Origin: CAWCGU01 sp963838095
Lineage (GTDB): Bacteria; Actinomycetota; Thermoleophilia; Solirubrobacterales; 70-9
NCBI GenBank assembly: GCA_963838095.1
Contig: CAWIPO010000008.1
Span: forward strand, 434,001 to 498,000
Length of the DNA stretch: 64,000 nt
Direction: 5' to 3'
Shown: piece by piece, positions 17,646 through 25,381 of the stretch
Layout: every line of letters begins with the position of its first letter
Position numbering within the stretch: position 1 is the stretch's first letter
Program-made: the position numbers and the translations under genes
Notes under the pieces: generated by a model
Databases searched by the model: none
Seen by the model: only the letters and a program-made list of their open reading frames with translations
What the model was told of the DNA's origin: nothing

Positions 17646-18239
17646 ATGGACGCAACAAGACTGAGCAGAGGCGAGATGATCGCGGCCGGGTCCGCGATCG
17701 CGCTACTGCTCTTCATGTTCCTGCCGTGGTTTGGCGGTGGCGGAGGTGAGGTCGCCACGGGGATCGGCGTGATCGAGGTGGAAGACGTCAACTTCAACGC
17801 CTGGCAGTCGTTCGACTTCATCGACCTGTTGATGCTGGTGACGATCATCGTTGCCGTCGGGGGAGCCGCGATGTCGGCCAGCTCCGCTTCGGCCGCAGTC
17901 CCGATCAGCGCCATCACCACGGGGCTGGGGGCACTGTCAACCCTCCTCGTCCTCTACCGGGTAATCGATCCTCCGTATGACGCCGGCCGCAAGTTCTTCC
18001 TCTTCCTCGGCCTGATCGCCTGCGCCGGCATCGCGGTCGGAGGCTGGTTGGCGATGCAGGAGGAGGGGACGTCATTCGGCTCCGCCGCGGACCAGGCGCG
18101 TGATCGCGTCGGCGGCGGCGGGCCCGGTGGCGGGGCTCCTCCGCCACCGCCAGGGACACCTCCGCCTCCGCCTCCCGCGGGGACGCCGCCGCCTCCCCCG
18201 AGCGGAACGCCGCCTTCGGCGCCACCGCCCGCGCAGTAG
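17646..18239 (+). CDS. Four-helix membrane protein with proline-rich tail
   Basis: I do not recognise a named function. The 197-residue protein has hydrophobic helices at about 15-32 (ending FMFLPWFGGGGG), 58-75, 80-105 and 115-135, and shares LVLYRVIDPP before the last helix with the gene at 18876. The C-terminal ~55 residues are almost entirely Gly, Pro and Thr (repeated GTPPPPP), typical of a disordered tail. ATG 17646 follows a good GAGAGGAG site, so this is a leadered gene, with a possible TAGGCT -10 box near 17609. It is the first of three related tandem genes. Confidence 0.8.
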   Translation: MDATRLSRGEMIAAGSAIALLLFMFLPWFGGGGGEVATGIGVIEVEDVNFNAWQSFDFIDLLMLVTIIVAVGGAAMSASSASAAVPISAITTGLGALSTLLVLYRVIDPPYDAGRKFFLFLGLIACAGIAVGGWLAMQEEGTSFGSAADQARDRVGGGGPGGGAPPPPPGTPPPPPPAGTPPPPPSGTPPSAPPPAQ

Positions 18240-18245
18240 CGAGGA

Positions 18246-18866
18246 GTGGCAGGGGGCGCGCGCACTGGGGCCCTGGTCGCGGGTGCGGCCGGGGCCGTGT
18301 TGCTGCTCTCGATCTTCCTCACCTGGTTCCACGTCGAGTCCGCCTCCTTCGACATCCGGGAGGCCTCCGGCGTCGAGGGCTACTCGTTCGAGGGGCTGCA
18401 GACCGAGTACACGTACACGGGTCCGTACCTGGACACGCTCGCGGACGAGCAGGACAAGGAGCGTGATGCCAGCGCCTGGGATGCATTCACTGGGGTCGGC
18501 AGGTTCCTGATCCTGTTCGCGGCACTGGCGGGGCTCGGACTGGGGGGTGCAGCGCTGGCCGGGATTTCGGTTCCAAGGGGCGCCAAGGTGCTCGTGCTCG
18601 CGCTCGCCGTGGTGACGCTGCTGTTTGTGCTATTTCGAATCGTCAGCCCGCCCGACATTCTCGGGCCGGTGGGGGGATTGGTCCCCGAGGGCGTCGACCT
18701 CGACGTGGACGCCGGCCGCCGCTTCGGCCTCTGGCTGGGCCTGCTGGCGACCATCGGGGTGGCGGTTGGTACGTACCTGTCGCTTTCCGCAGAATCGGTT
18801 CGGCCGCGCTCGCGACGCCGGAGCGAGTCCGGGAGCCCCCGGCCGGCTGAGAACGATCGTGAATAG
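18246..18866 (+). CDS. Four-helix membrane protein, paralogue of neighbours
   Basis: The 206-residue protein has the same layout as its two neighbours: a first helix ending FLTWFH, a polar loop (DIREASGVEGYSFEGLQ, then YTYTGPYLDTLADE), then three helices including LVLALAVVTLLFVLFRIVSP and FGLWLGLLATIGVAVGTYLSL. The tail is short and basic (RPRSRRRSESGSPRP) rather than proline-rich. GTG 18246 comes six bases after the stop of the previous gene, so the two are co-transcribed. The extracytoplasmic loop differs most between copies. Function unknown. Confidence 0.75.
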   Translation: MAGGARTGALVAGAAGAVLLLSIFLTWFHVESASFDIREASGVEGYSFEGLQTEYTYTGPYLDTLADEQDKERDASAWDAFTGVGRFLILFAALAGLGLGGAALAGISVPRGAKVLVLALAVVTLLFVLFRIVSPPDILGPVGGLVPEGVDLDVDAGRRFGLWLGLLATIGVAVGTYLSLSAESVRPRSRRRSESGSPRPAENDRE

Positions 18867-18869
18867 GAT
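18864..18869 (+). promoter_or_regulatory. -10 box (TAGGAT) for membrane protein gene
   Basis: TANNNT hexamer six bases before GTG 18876, overlapping the stop of the previous gene. Predicts an internal, leaderless start of transcription. Confidence 0.5.
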
Positions 18870-18875
18870 CGTGTC

Positions 18876-19595
18876 GTGGCATCGATCCTGAACCCGATTC
18901 CGCGCCCCGTGTTGGTCGGATCGATCGTCCAGACGAGTGCAGCGCTGCTGTTGATCGTGTGCATGTTCCTGCCGTGGTTCGGCGTCGGAGGTGAGTTCGA
19001 ATCGGAGTTCGCCACGATCGCGAGTGACTTCGATGCCAGCGCCTGGGAGTCGTTGTCCAGCCTCGACGTGGTGATCTTCCTCTGCGCGCTCACCGTCGTC
19101 GGCGTCGGAATCCCGCTCGCAATCGGACAGGCAACGGGGATGGGAAACACGGCGGTCAAGGTGCTCTCCGCCGTCGGCGCTGGCTTTGCGGCTCTGGCAC
19201 TGGTTCTCGTTCTGTACCGCGTGATTGATCCGCCCGGTGCGGTCGGGGTTGACATCGGTCGCGAGTACGGTGTCTTCCTCGCGCTTCTCGCCGCCCTGGT
19301 CGCCGCGGCCGGCGCCGCCCTGCCGCTGCTCGTCTCGTGGGGACCCGGGGTGAAGACCTCGCCCGCCACCGGCTCGCCCCCGCCTCCGGGGCAGCCACAA
19401 CCGCCTCCACCGCTGCCGGCATCACCCTCACCCCCGCCCCCGCAAGCCACCGCCGTGGCGCCGCCTCCTACGCCTCCCACGCCACCCCAGCCGGCGGCGA
19501 CGCCGCCCGCCAACTGGTATCCCGATCCAGGCGACCCGCGGATGCTGCGTTACTGGGACGGGCGGCAGTGGACGCAGCACACCGCGCCGCGCTGA
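18876..19595 (+). CDS. Four-helix membrane protein with C-terminal DUF2510 domain
   Basis: This is the third tandem paralogue (239 residues). Its first helix ends CMFLPWFGVGGEF, and VLVLYRVIDPP precedes the last helix as in the 17646 gene. A Pro-rich linker (about 165-210) leads to a DUF2510 module: NWYPDPGDPRMLRYWDGRQW. DUF2510 is a short Trp/Asp-rich domain common at the ends of actinobacterial membrane proteins; its role is not established. The five genes around 44-46 kb also include two DUF2510 proteins. GTG 18876 is the start. The stop lies four bases from that of the convergent GMC gene. Confidence 0.8.
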   Translation: MASILNPIPRPVLVGSIVQTSAALLLIVCMFLPWFGVGGEFESEFATIASDFDASAWESLSSLDVVIFLCALTVVGVGIPLAIGQATGMGNTAVKVLSAVGAGFAALALVLVLYRVIDPPGAVGVDIGREYGVFLALLAALVAAAGAALPLLVSWGPGVKTSPATGSPPPPGQPQPPPPLPASPSPPPPQATAVAPPPTPPTPPQPAATPPANWYPDPGDPRMLRYWDGRQWTQHTAPR

Positions 19596-19599
19596 GCTT

Positions 19600-21468
19600 C
19601 TAACCGGTCTCCCGCTCCGCAAGCTGCCGCGCCACGCGCGCGGCCATCGCGACGATCGTGATCATCGGGTTCACTCCCAGCGAGCTCGGCAGGAGGCTGC
19701 CGTCGGCGATGTACAGATCGCGGCGGCCGTGAACGGCACCGTCGGTGCCGACGACGCCCCGAGCCGGATCCGCCGCCATCCGCGCGGTCCCCATCGGGTG
19801 GAAGGCCTCGAGGCGGAGCGCGTCGGGCGCGGGGTCGGCCGCCTCGAAGGCAGCCACCTGACCCGGCTTGATGATCGGCGCGCCGCGCACCTGTGAGTAG
19901 ACCTCGGTCGCTCCGGCGGCGAAGAAGATCTCCGCGGCGCGCGCGATCCCGAAGACCAGCTTGCGGCCATCCTCGCGCGATAGCCGGTAGCTCATCTTCG
20001 TCCCCCCGTCTCGCGCCAGCCCTACGCGGCCGGTGGAGGTGTCGGAGAGATGAACTCCGTTCGAGCCGAGGCGATCGAACGCCTGAATCCGCTCGGCGTG
20101 CTCGGCGCCGGTTCCCGGCAGCCACTGGGTTCCGAATGCGAGCGGGGTGAATGTCGCCTCCATCACCACGCCCATGTCTTCCCACTCATCGACGCAATAG
20201 CTCTGCATCACGCCCTCCCATCCCCGCACCTCCTCGTCGAAGCGCGCCCCGATCCAGGCGGCGGGGTGGATCCGGAGGTTGCGACCGAGGATCTCGCTGC
20301 GCACGCCCGAGCGCATCAGCAGCTCGGGGGTTCCAATCGCGCCACCGGCGAGCACCACGGCGCCGGAGCGGACCTCAAACGGGCGCGCGCGGTCGCCGTC
20401 GCCATCGCCGGGAACAACGCAGCGGACTCCGGCCGCGCGCCCGTCCTCGAATAGGATCCGGGTCGCCTCAACACCGGCGCGCACCCGCGCGCCCGCGGCG
20501 ACGGCGCGCGGCAGGTAGGTGACGTGCATCGCGCGCTTGGCGTCGAGCCGGCAACCGGCGGGGCACGAGCTGCACTGGACGCAGCGGCCGGCGTTCCGCG
20601 CCAGCGGGCCGCCGCTGAGCCCGAGCTTCTTCGCTCCCTCCATCACGATCTGCCCGTTGCGGCCCATCCGCTCGACGTCAACCGGCTTCACGTCCAGCAT
20701 CTCCTCGGCCTGAGCGAACTCGGGATCGAGGTCGCCCGCCCATTCGATCCCGAACTTCTCGTCCCAGTCGCGAAGGACGTGCTCCGGAGTCCGAAAGCAG
20801 GTGCCGGAGTTGATCACCGTGGTGCCGCCGACCGCTCGCCCGATCGGGATCGGTATCGCGGGGCGGCCCTGGGCGATCGTCAGCCCGTTGTCGCGGTAAA
20901 GCGTCTCCAGGGCCTCCAGCGGGTCGGTCGGGTAGGTGCGCCTGTCCATGTACGGGCCCGCCTCCAGAACGACCACGTCGAGCCCCGCCTCGGCCAGCAC
21001 GGCCGCCGCGACGGCGCCGCCGGCTCCGGAGCCGACGATGACGACGTCGCAGTCCTCGCCGCCGCGTGGGGGTGTGAGGTCGCCGAGCGGGGAGTCACCC
21101 GCGCTTGGCACATCGGCGGCGTCGCCCGCGGCGGCGGGTTCCCCCTCGACCTCGCACTTCATCTCGTAGCCGATCGCCTCGACCACCCGCGGGTTGCGGC
21201 CGTAGCCGAGCCCGGCGAGGATCTTCACGAACAGCAGCAGGTCCTGGTGCCACCAGGTTGGCGATAGGTCGAGCTTGGCGAGGAAATCCTGGCGCGATTC
21301 GAGGCTGGCGCGGCTGAAGCGCCACGGGAACGGAAGCCACTCGAACACCCGCAACGCGAGCTTTACCCGTTGAGCGTCGGCCGCCGGGAGCCCAGAGACG
21401 TAGCGGGCGACCGGCCCGGCGATGTCGAGGTCAGCGGCTGGGGGGAGCGAGCCGGCGCCGGGCGACAT
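19600..21468 (-). CDS. GMC-family FAD oxidoreductase
   Basis: This flavoenzyme probably oxidises an alcohol or sterol-like substrate. The FAD-binding Rossmann motif CDVVIVGSGAGGAVAAAVLA follows a ~140-residue N-terminal helical domain. Middle parts read RAVGGTTVINSGTCFRTPEH, and the C-terminal catalytic parts are EAFHPMGTARM (active-site His) and SLGVNPMITIVAMAARVARQ. A cysteine cluster, RCVQCSSCPAGC, is typical of long-chain alcohol oxidase relatives. The start is a problem: ATG 21468 is the first start codon, but the frame upstream to 21528 encodes a family-like end (GLGAAELRTLRAFAEAM) with only CTG codons, directly after the stop of the preceding gene in the same frame. Confidence 0.85.
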   Translation of the reverse strand: MSPGAGSLPPAADLDIAGPVARYVSGLPAADAQRVKLALRVFEWLPFPWRFSRASLESRQDFLAKLDLSPTWWHQDLLLFVKILAGLGYGRNPRVVEAIGYEMKCEVEGEPAAAGDAADVPSAGDSPLGDLTPPRGGEDCDVVIVGSGAGGAVAAAVLAEAGLDVVVLEAGPYMDRRTYPTDPLEALETLYRDNGLTIAQGRPAIPIPIGRAVGGTTVINSGTCFRTPEHVLRDWDEKFGIEWAGDLDPEFAQAEEMLDVKPVDVERMGRNGQIVMEGAKKLGLSGGPLARNAGRCVQCSSCPAGCRLDAKRAMHVTYLPRAVAAGARVRAGVEATRILFEDGRAAGVRCVVPGDGDGDRARPFEVRSGAVVLAGGAIGTPELLMRSGVRSEILGRNLRIHPAAWIGARFDEEVRGWEGVMQSYCVDEWEDMGVVMEATFTPLAFGTQWLPGTGAEHAERIQAFDRLGSNGVHLSDTSTGRVGLARDGGTKMSYRLSREDGRKLVFGIARAAEIFFAAGATEVYSQVRGAPIIKPGQVAAFEAADPAPDALRLEAFHPMGTARMAADPARGVVGTDGAVHGRRDLYIADGSLLPSSLGVNPMITIVAMAARVARQLAERETG

Positions 21469-21528
21469 CGCCTCGGCGAAGGCCCGCAGCGTCCTCAGCT
21501 CGGCGGCCCCCAGCCCCGGCCTGCGCCT

Positions 21529-21993
21529 TCAGGAGGGCGCGGCGGGCGCGCCCAGCTCCGGGGCGCTGAGCGCGGCGCGGCCGGCCAGGCTCCAGAGGAA
21601 AAGCGAGATCAGGACGAGCGATCCGTCGACGAGGAAGTTCAGCAGGTAGGCGAAGACGTCATCGTCGAAGAGGTAGAAGCCGAGCGAGGTGAGCGAAGAC
21701 GCGGCCTTGCCGACCGCGAGGACGAGGATCAGGGGCCGGTAGCGCACCACGTCCGCCTGGGCGACCAGGCAGATGCCGGTGATCACGACCATGTACGCGA
21801 ACCCGAGCGAGAGCCACAGCTGCTCGGTCGTTTCCGGCGCCGTGGAGAAGTCGCCGAACGCGTCGCCGACATCGTCGAGGGCCCCGAGCACTCCGTCGGG
21901 AGCGACCAGGAACAGCGCTCCGACAACCGCGAAGCTGGCCGCGAGCAGCCTCAGCCCGAGGACGGCCAGCCGCTCTGCGCGCTCCCCGCTCAC
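21529..21993 (-). CDS. Small integral membrane protein
   Basis: The 154-residue protein starts VSGERAERLAVLGLRLLAAS and has four hydrophobic segments, including LAVLGLRLLAASFAVVGALF, LGFAYMVVITGICLVAQ and LVDGSLVLISLFLWSLAG. I do not recognise a family. GTG 21993 is preferred over the longer upstream frame because a TAGGAT box lies seven bases ahead. It precedes the GMC gene on the same strand and ends directly before that gene's frame, so co-transcription is likely. The pairing could mean the membrane protein anchors or supplies quinone to the oxidoreductase, but nothing in the sequence proves it. Confidence 0.7.
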   Translation of the reverse strand: MSGERAERLAVLGLRLLAASFAVVGALFLVAPDGVLGALDDVGDAFGDFSTAPETTEQLWLSLGFAYMVVITGICLVAQADVVRYRPLILVLAVGKAASSLTSLGFYLFDDDVFAYLLNFLVDGSLVLISLFLWSLAGRAALSAPELGAPAAPS

Positions 21994-22000
21994 GGGCGCG

Positions 22001-22006
22001 ATCCTA
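22001..22006 (-). promoter_or_regulatory. -10 box (TAGGAT) for membrane protein/GMC operon
   Basis: TANNNT on the minus strand, seven bases before GTG 21993. Divergent from the gatC box 67 bases away. Confidence 0.5.
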
Positions 22007-22072
22007 CGCGGTGGCGACTTTGTGGCGCATACCGCCACGAACTCGCACTCCACCCCTCGGGGCACCCGGACC

Positions 22073-22078
22073 TAGAAT
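22073..22078 (+). promoter_or_regulatory. -10 box (TAGAAT) for gatCAB
   Basis: TANNNT hexamer seven bases before gatC ATG 22086, predicting a leaderless gatCAB transcript. Confidence 0.55.
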
Positions 22079-22085
22079 CAGCGCG

Positions 22086-22370
22086 ATGATCGATCGCGAG
22101 CAGGTGCTGCACGTCGCGCGGCTGGCGCGACTCGAGTTGAGCGACGAGGAGGTCGAGCGGATGTCGAGCGAGCTGTCGGGAGTGCTCGACCACGTCGACA
22201 AGATCTCCGAGCTGAACCTCGACGATGTCGAGCCGACCACGCACGTGGTCGCCCTGGAGAATGTGCTCCGCGCCGACGAGCCGACTCCGAGCCTGCCGCG
22301 CGAGCGCGCGCTCGAGCCCGCTCCCGATCCCGCCGACGGCGCCTTCCGCGTCCCCTCGCCGCAGGCGTGA
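22086..22370 (+). CDS. gatC: Asp/Glu-tRNA amidotransferase subunit C
   Basis: GatC is the small linker subunit that wraps around GatA and GatB in the complex that converts Glu-tRNA(Gln) (and often Asp-tRNA(Asn)) to the amide form. The 94-residue protein matches family length and starts with the usual pattern MIDREQVLHVARLARLELS, followed by LDHVDKISELNLDDVEPT and the R-x-D-E segment (LRADEPTPSLPRE). ATG 22086 is supported by the -10 box. Its stop overlaps the gatA start (GTGA), showing a tightly coupled gatCAB operon. Confidence 0.93.
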   Translation: MIDREQVLHVARLARLELSDEEVERMSSELSGVLDHVDKISELNLDDVEPTTHVVALENVLRADEPTPSLPRERALEPAPDPADGAFRVPSPQA

Positions 22371-23806
22371 GCGCCGAGCTTCGCGAGCTCACGGTCGCCG
22401 AGACCGTGCGCCGGATCAGCGCGGGCGAGCTCTCGGCCGCCGAATGCTTCGAGGCATGGGCGGAGGCGGCGGCCGGTGACGAGCTGGGCGCATACCTGTG
22501 GCGGGCCGAGGAGGCGCCGCCCGAGCCCGGCGGTGGAGCACTGCAGGGAGTGCCCGTCGCCGTCAAGGACATCTTCTGCACCGAGGGCATCGCCACCACC
22601 GCCGCCTCTCGAATCCTCGAGGGGTACACGCCGCCCTACACGGCGACCGCAGTTCGCCGTCTGACCGAAGCCGGCGCCGGAGTGCTGGGGAAGACGAACA
22701 TGGACGAGTTCGCGATGGGGTCGTCGAACGAGAACTCCGGTTTCGGACCGGTGCGAAATCCGTGGGCTCCGGATCGAGTTCCCGGCGGCTCCTCCGGGGG
22801 CTCGGCCGCGGCCGTGGCGGGCGGGCTCGCCCCGTGCGCGATCGGCACCGACACGGGCGGCTCGATTCGCCAGCCGGCGTCGCTGTGCGGCATCGTCGGC
22901 TTGAAGCCGACGTACGGCGCGATCTCGCGCTACGGGATGATCGCCTTCGCGTCCTCGCTGGACCAGTGCGGGCCGCTGACCCGCGACGTCACCGACGCAG
23001 CGCTGATGCTCGGCGCGATGGAGGGGCGGGACAGCGCCGACTCGACCTCGGTCGGGATCGAGGCCGGGGTGCAGATGCCGTCGCGGGAGGACCTGAGCGG
23101 GCTGCGCTTCGCCGTCGCCCGCGACTTCTCGGCGTCGGCGGAAGGCGTCGAGACGGGCGTTTCCGAGGTATTCGAGGCAACCGTCGCTCGGATCGAGGAG
23201 CTGGGCGGCGAGGTCGGGGAGTGCGAGCTGCCGCACGCCGAGCACGGGATCTCGGCCTACTACGTGATCGCTCCGGCGGAGGCGTCGGCCAACCTCGCGC
23301 GCTTCGACGGCGTCCGCTACGGCCACCGGGCGTATGACGCGGACGACCTCACCCGGATGTACGAGCGCACCCGGGCCGAGGGCTTCGGCGCCGAGGTGAA
23401 GCGCCGGATCATGCTCGGCACCTACGCGCTCTCCTCCGGCTACTACGACGCCTACTACGGCCGCGCGCAGCGCGTCAGGACGCGGATCGTGGAGGACTTC
23501 GCGCGCGTCTTCGGCGACTTCGACTTCCTCGTCACGCCGACGTCGCCCACGGTCGCGTTCGAGCTCGGGGCGCGGACCGAGAACCCGCTGGCGATGTACC
23601 TCTCGGACTACTTCACGGTGCCGATGTCGCTGGCCGGGATCCCCGCGATATCGATTCCGGCGGGCCTGGCGCAGCCGGACGGAGGCGGGCCCGAGCTGCC
23701 GGTGGGCTTCCAGATCGCAGCTCCCGCCTTCGAGGAGACGAAGCTGCTCGATGCGGCGTTCGCGCTGGAGCAGGCGATCGGTTTCGAGGGGCGGCCGGAT
23801 GGCTGA
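22367..23806 (+). CDS. gatA: Glutamyl-tRNA(Gln) amidotransferase subunit A
   Basis: GatA is the amidase subunit releasing ammonia from glutamine. The amidase-signature catalytic triad is visible: Lys in GVPVAVKDIF, the cis-Ser in PGGSSGGSAAAVA and the nucleophile Ser in TDTGGSIRQPA. The 479-residue length is normal. The C-terminal part (PTSPTVAFELGARTENP, then YFTVPMSLAGIPAISIPAGL) is also typical. GTG 22367 overlaps gatC and the stop overlaps the gatB start, so the three subunits are made in a coupled way. The frame is intact, in contrast to gatB. Confidence 0.94.
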   Translation: MSAELRELTVAETVRRISAGELSAAECFEAWAEAAAGDELGAYLWRAEEAPPEPGGGALQGVPVAVKDIFCTEGIATTAASRILEGYTPPYTATAVRRLTEAGAGVLGKTNMDEFAMGSSNENSGFGPVRNPWAPDRVPGGSSGGSAAAVAGGLAPCAIGTDTGGSIRQPASLCGIVGLKPTYGAISRYGMIAFASSLDQCGPLTRDVTDAALMLGAMEGRDSADSTSVGIEAGVQMPSREDLSGLRFAVARDFSASAEGVETGVSEVFEATVARIEELGGEVGECELPHAEHGISAYYVIAPAEASANLARFDGVRYGHRAYDADDLTRMYERTRAEGFGAEVKRRIMLGTYALSSGYYDAYYGRAQRVRTRIVEDFARVFGDFDFLVTPTSPTVAFELGARTENPLAMYLSDYFTVPMSLAGIPAISIPAGLAQPDGGGPELPVGFQIAAPAFEETKLLDAAFALEQAIGFEGRPDG

Positions 23807-25224
23807 TTGGGAGCCCGTGATCGGGCTGGAGATCCACGTCCAGCTTGCGACACGGACGAAGATGTTCTGCGGCTGCGAGCTGTCGTTCGGCGACGAGCCG
23901 AACGTGCACACCTGCCCGATATGCCTCGGGCATCCGGGCACGCTTCCGGTCACGAACGAGAAGGCGGTGCTGTTCGGGCTCCAGATCGCTGCGGCGCTGG
24001 AGTGCGAGCCGGCTCCGCGCTCGATCTTTCACCGCAAGAACTACTTCTACCCCGACCTCCCGAAGGGCTACCAGATCAGCCAGTACGACATCCCGCTGGC
24101 GCGCGCCGGAAGGCTCGGCGACGTTCGCGTGCACCGTGTCCACCTCGAGGAGGACGCGGCGAAGCTGATCCATCTCGGGGAGTCGGGCCGTATCCACGGC
24201 TCCGGGGCGTCGCTGGTCGACTTCAACCGCGGCGGAACCCCCCTTGTCGAGATAGTCACCGAGCCCGACCTTCGCAGCGCGGCGCAGGCGCGCGAGTGGG
24301 CGCAGCTGCTGCGGACGACGCTGAAGCAGATCGGCGTCTCGGACGTGAACATGGAGGAGGGAAGCCTTCGCATCGACGCCAACGTCTCGGTCCGGCCGGC
24401 GGGAAGCGAGGAGCTTGGGACCAAGGCTGAGCTGAAGAACATGAACAGCTTCAGGTTCCTGGAACGAGGCATCGAGAGGGAGATCGAACGGCAGATCGGG
24501 CTGCTCGAGAGCGGCGAGGTCGTCGAACAGGACACGCTTGCACTTCGACCCCCGTGACGGGACGCTGACGCCATTGCGATCGAAGGAGTACGCGCACGAC
24601 TACCGCTATTTCCCGGAGCCGGACCTGGTGCCGGTGGCGCCGAGCGAGGAGATGCTGGCGGCGGCGCGGGAGGGGCTGCCGGAGCTGCCGGCGGCGCGGA
24701 TCGACCGCTACGAGGAGCTTGGGTTGTCGGGATGTCGCGTCCTTCATGGTCTTGAATCCAGCTCGTGCCGACGTAGTTCGAGAGATCCGAGAGGTCTCGG
24801 ACCGAGTCGATCCGAAGACTGTCGCCAATTGGGTTACCGCGGAGATCTCGGCAGCTCTAAACGAGCTGGGAGGGAGGAGGCCGGCCCAGACTTCAGCGCA
24901 GCCCGCTCTCCCGACTGATGGGCATGGTCCAGTCCAAGCAGCTCATCGCATGCGATCGGCCAGCAGATCCTTCGAATGTTGATCGTCGATGGCGGGGACC
25001 CGGCTGAGATCGCTGAGCGCGAGGGATTGACGGCCGTCTCCGACACCGGCGAGCTCGAGAAGATCGTCGATGCCGCGATCGAGGCCGAGCCGGGCGCCGC
25101 TCAAAAGGTCCGCGACGGCAACATGAAGGCGGTCGGCCCGCTTGTCGGTTACGTCATGAAGGAGACCAAGGGCCGAGCCGACGGCGGCGAAGTAACTCGT
25201 CTGATCCGCGAAAAGCTGGGCTAG
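23799..25224 (+). CDS. gatB: Asp/Glu-tRNA amidotransferase subunit B, frameshifted
   Basis: GatB binds the mischarged tRNA and activates its carboxylate. The N-terminal two thirds are intact: WEPVIGLEIHVQLATRTKMF, the CxC...CPICLG zinc site, YFYPDLPKGYQISQYDIPL and FNRGGTPLVEIVTEPDL. From about 24536 the frame breaks several times (near 24536-24541, 24720-24735, about 24905 and about 24950), but each expected piece is present in turn: SKEYAHDYRYFPEPDL, DVASFMVLNPARADVVREIR, MVQSKQLIA, and the YqeY-like tail DGGDPAEIAEREGL to TRLIREKLG. Total span matches family length (~475 codons). Loss in nature would be hard to tolerate if this is the only route to Gln-tRNA. Confidence 0.9.
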
Positions 25225-25342
25225 TGCGATTCTGGATTTGGGGTCTATAGCCCCTACAACCCAGAGAGTTTCTGGAGCGCCTGGTCCTGCTCTCGGTGCT
25301 GCCGTTTTTCGTGCCTGACCGCCCGGAGCAAGCACCATCAGT

Positions 25343-25367
25343 ACTTTGTAACAAGGTGTTACAAAGT
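25343..25367 (+). promoter_or_regulatory. Perfect 11-base inverted repeat upstream of NDH-2 (operator)
   Basis: ACTTTGTAACA and TGTTACAAAGT flank AGG, an unbroken 25-base dyad. It covers a possible -35 (TTGTAA, 25346-25351) and the spacer before the -10 at 25370, an ideal place for a repressor. The TTGT...ACAA ends resemble Rex-type redox sites, but TetR-type operators can look alike, so the regulator is not identified. Confidence 0.75.
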
Positions 25368-25369
25368 GG

Positions 25370-25375
25370 TATGGT
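25370..25375 (+). promoter_or_regulatory. -10 box (TATGGT) for NDH-2 gene
   Basis: Six bases before ATG 25382 and 18 bases after TTGTAA. Transcription would begin at or next to the start codon. Confidence 0.6.
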
Positions 25376-25381
25376 GGCTGT

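Noticed and set aside
22004..23953. 649-residue minus-strand frame opposite gatCA
   Set aside because: Mirror of gatC, gatA and the start of gatB; composition is typical of an antisense GC frame.
25225..25342. GGGG-TCTATAG-CCCC dyad as the gatB terminator
   Set aside because: Only four G:C pairs around a self-complementary centre, no T-run; too weak to list.
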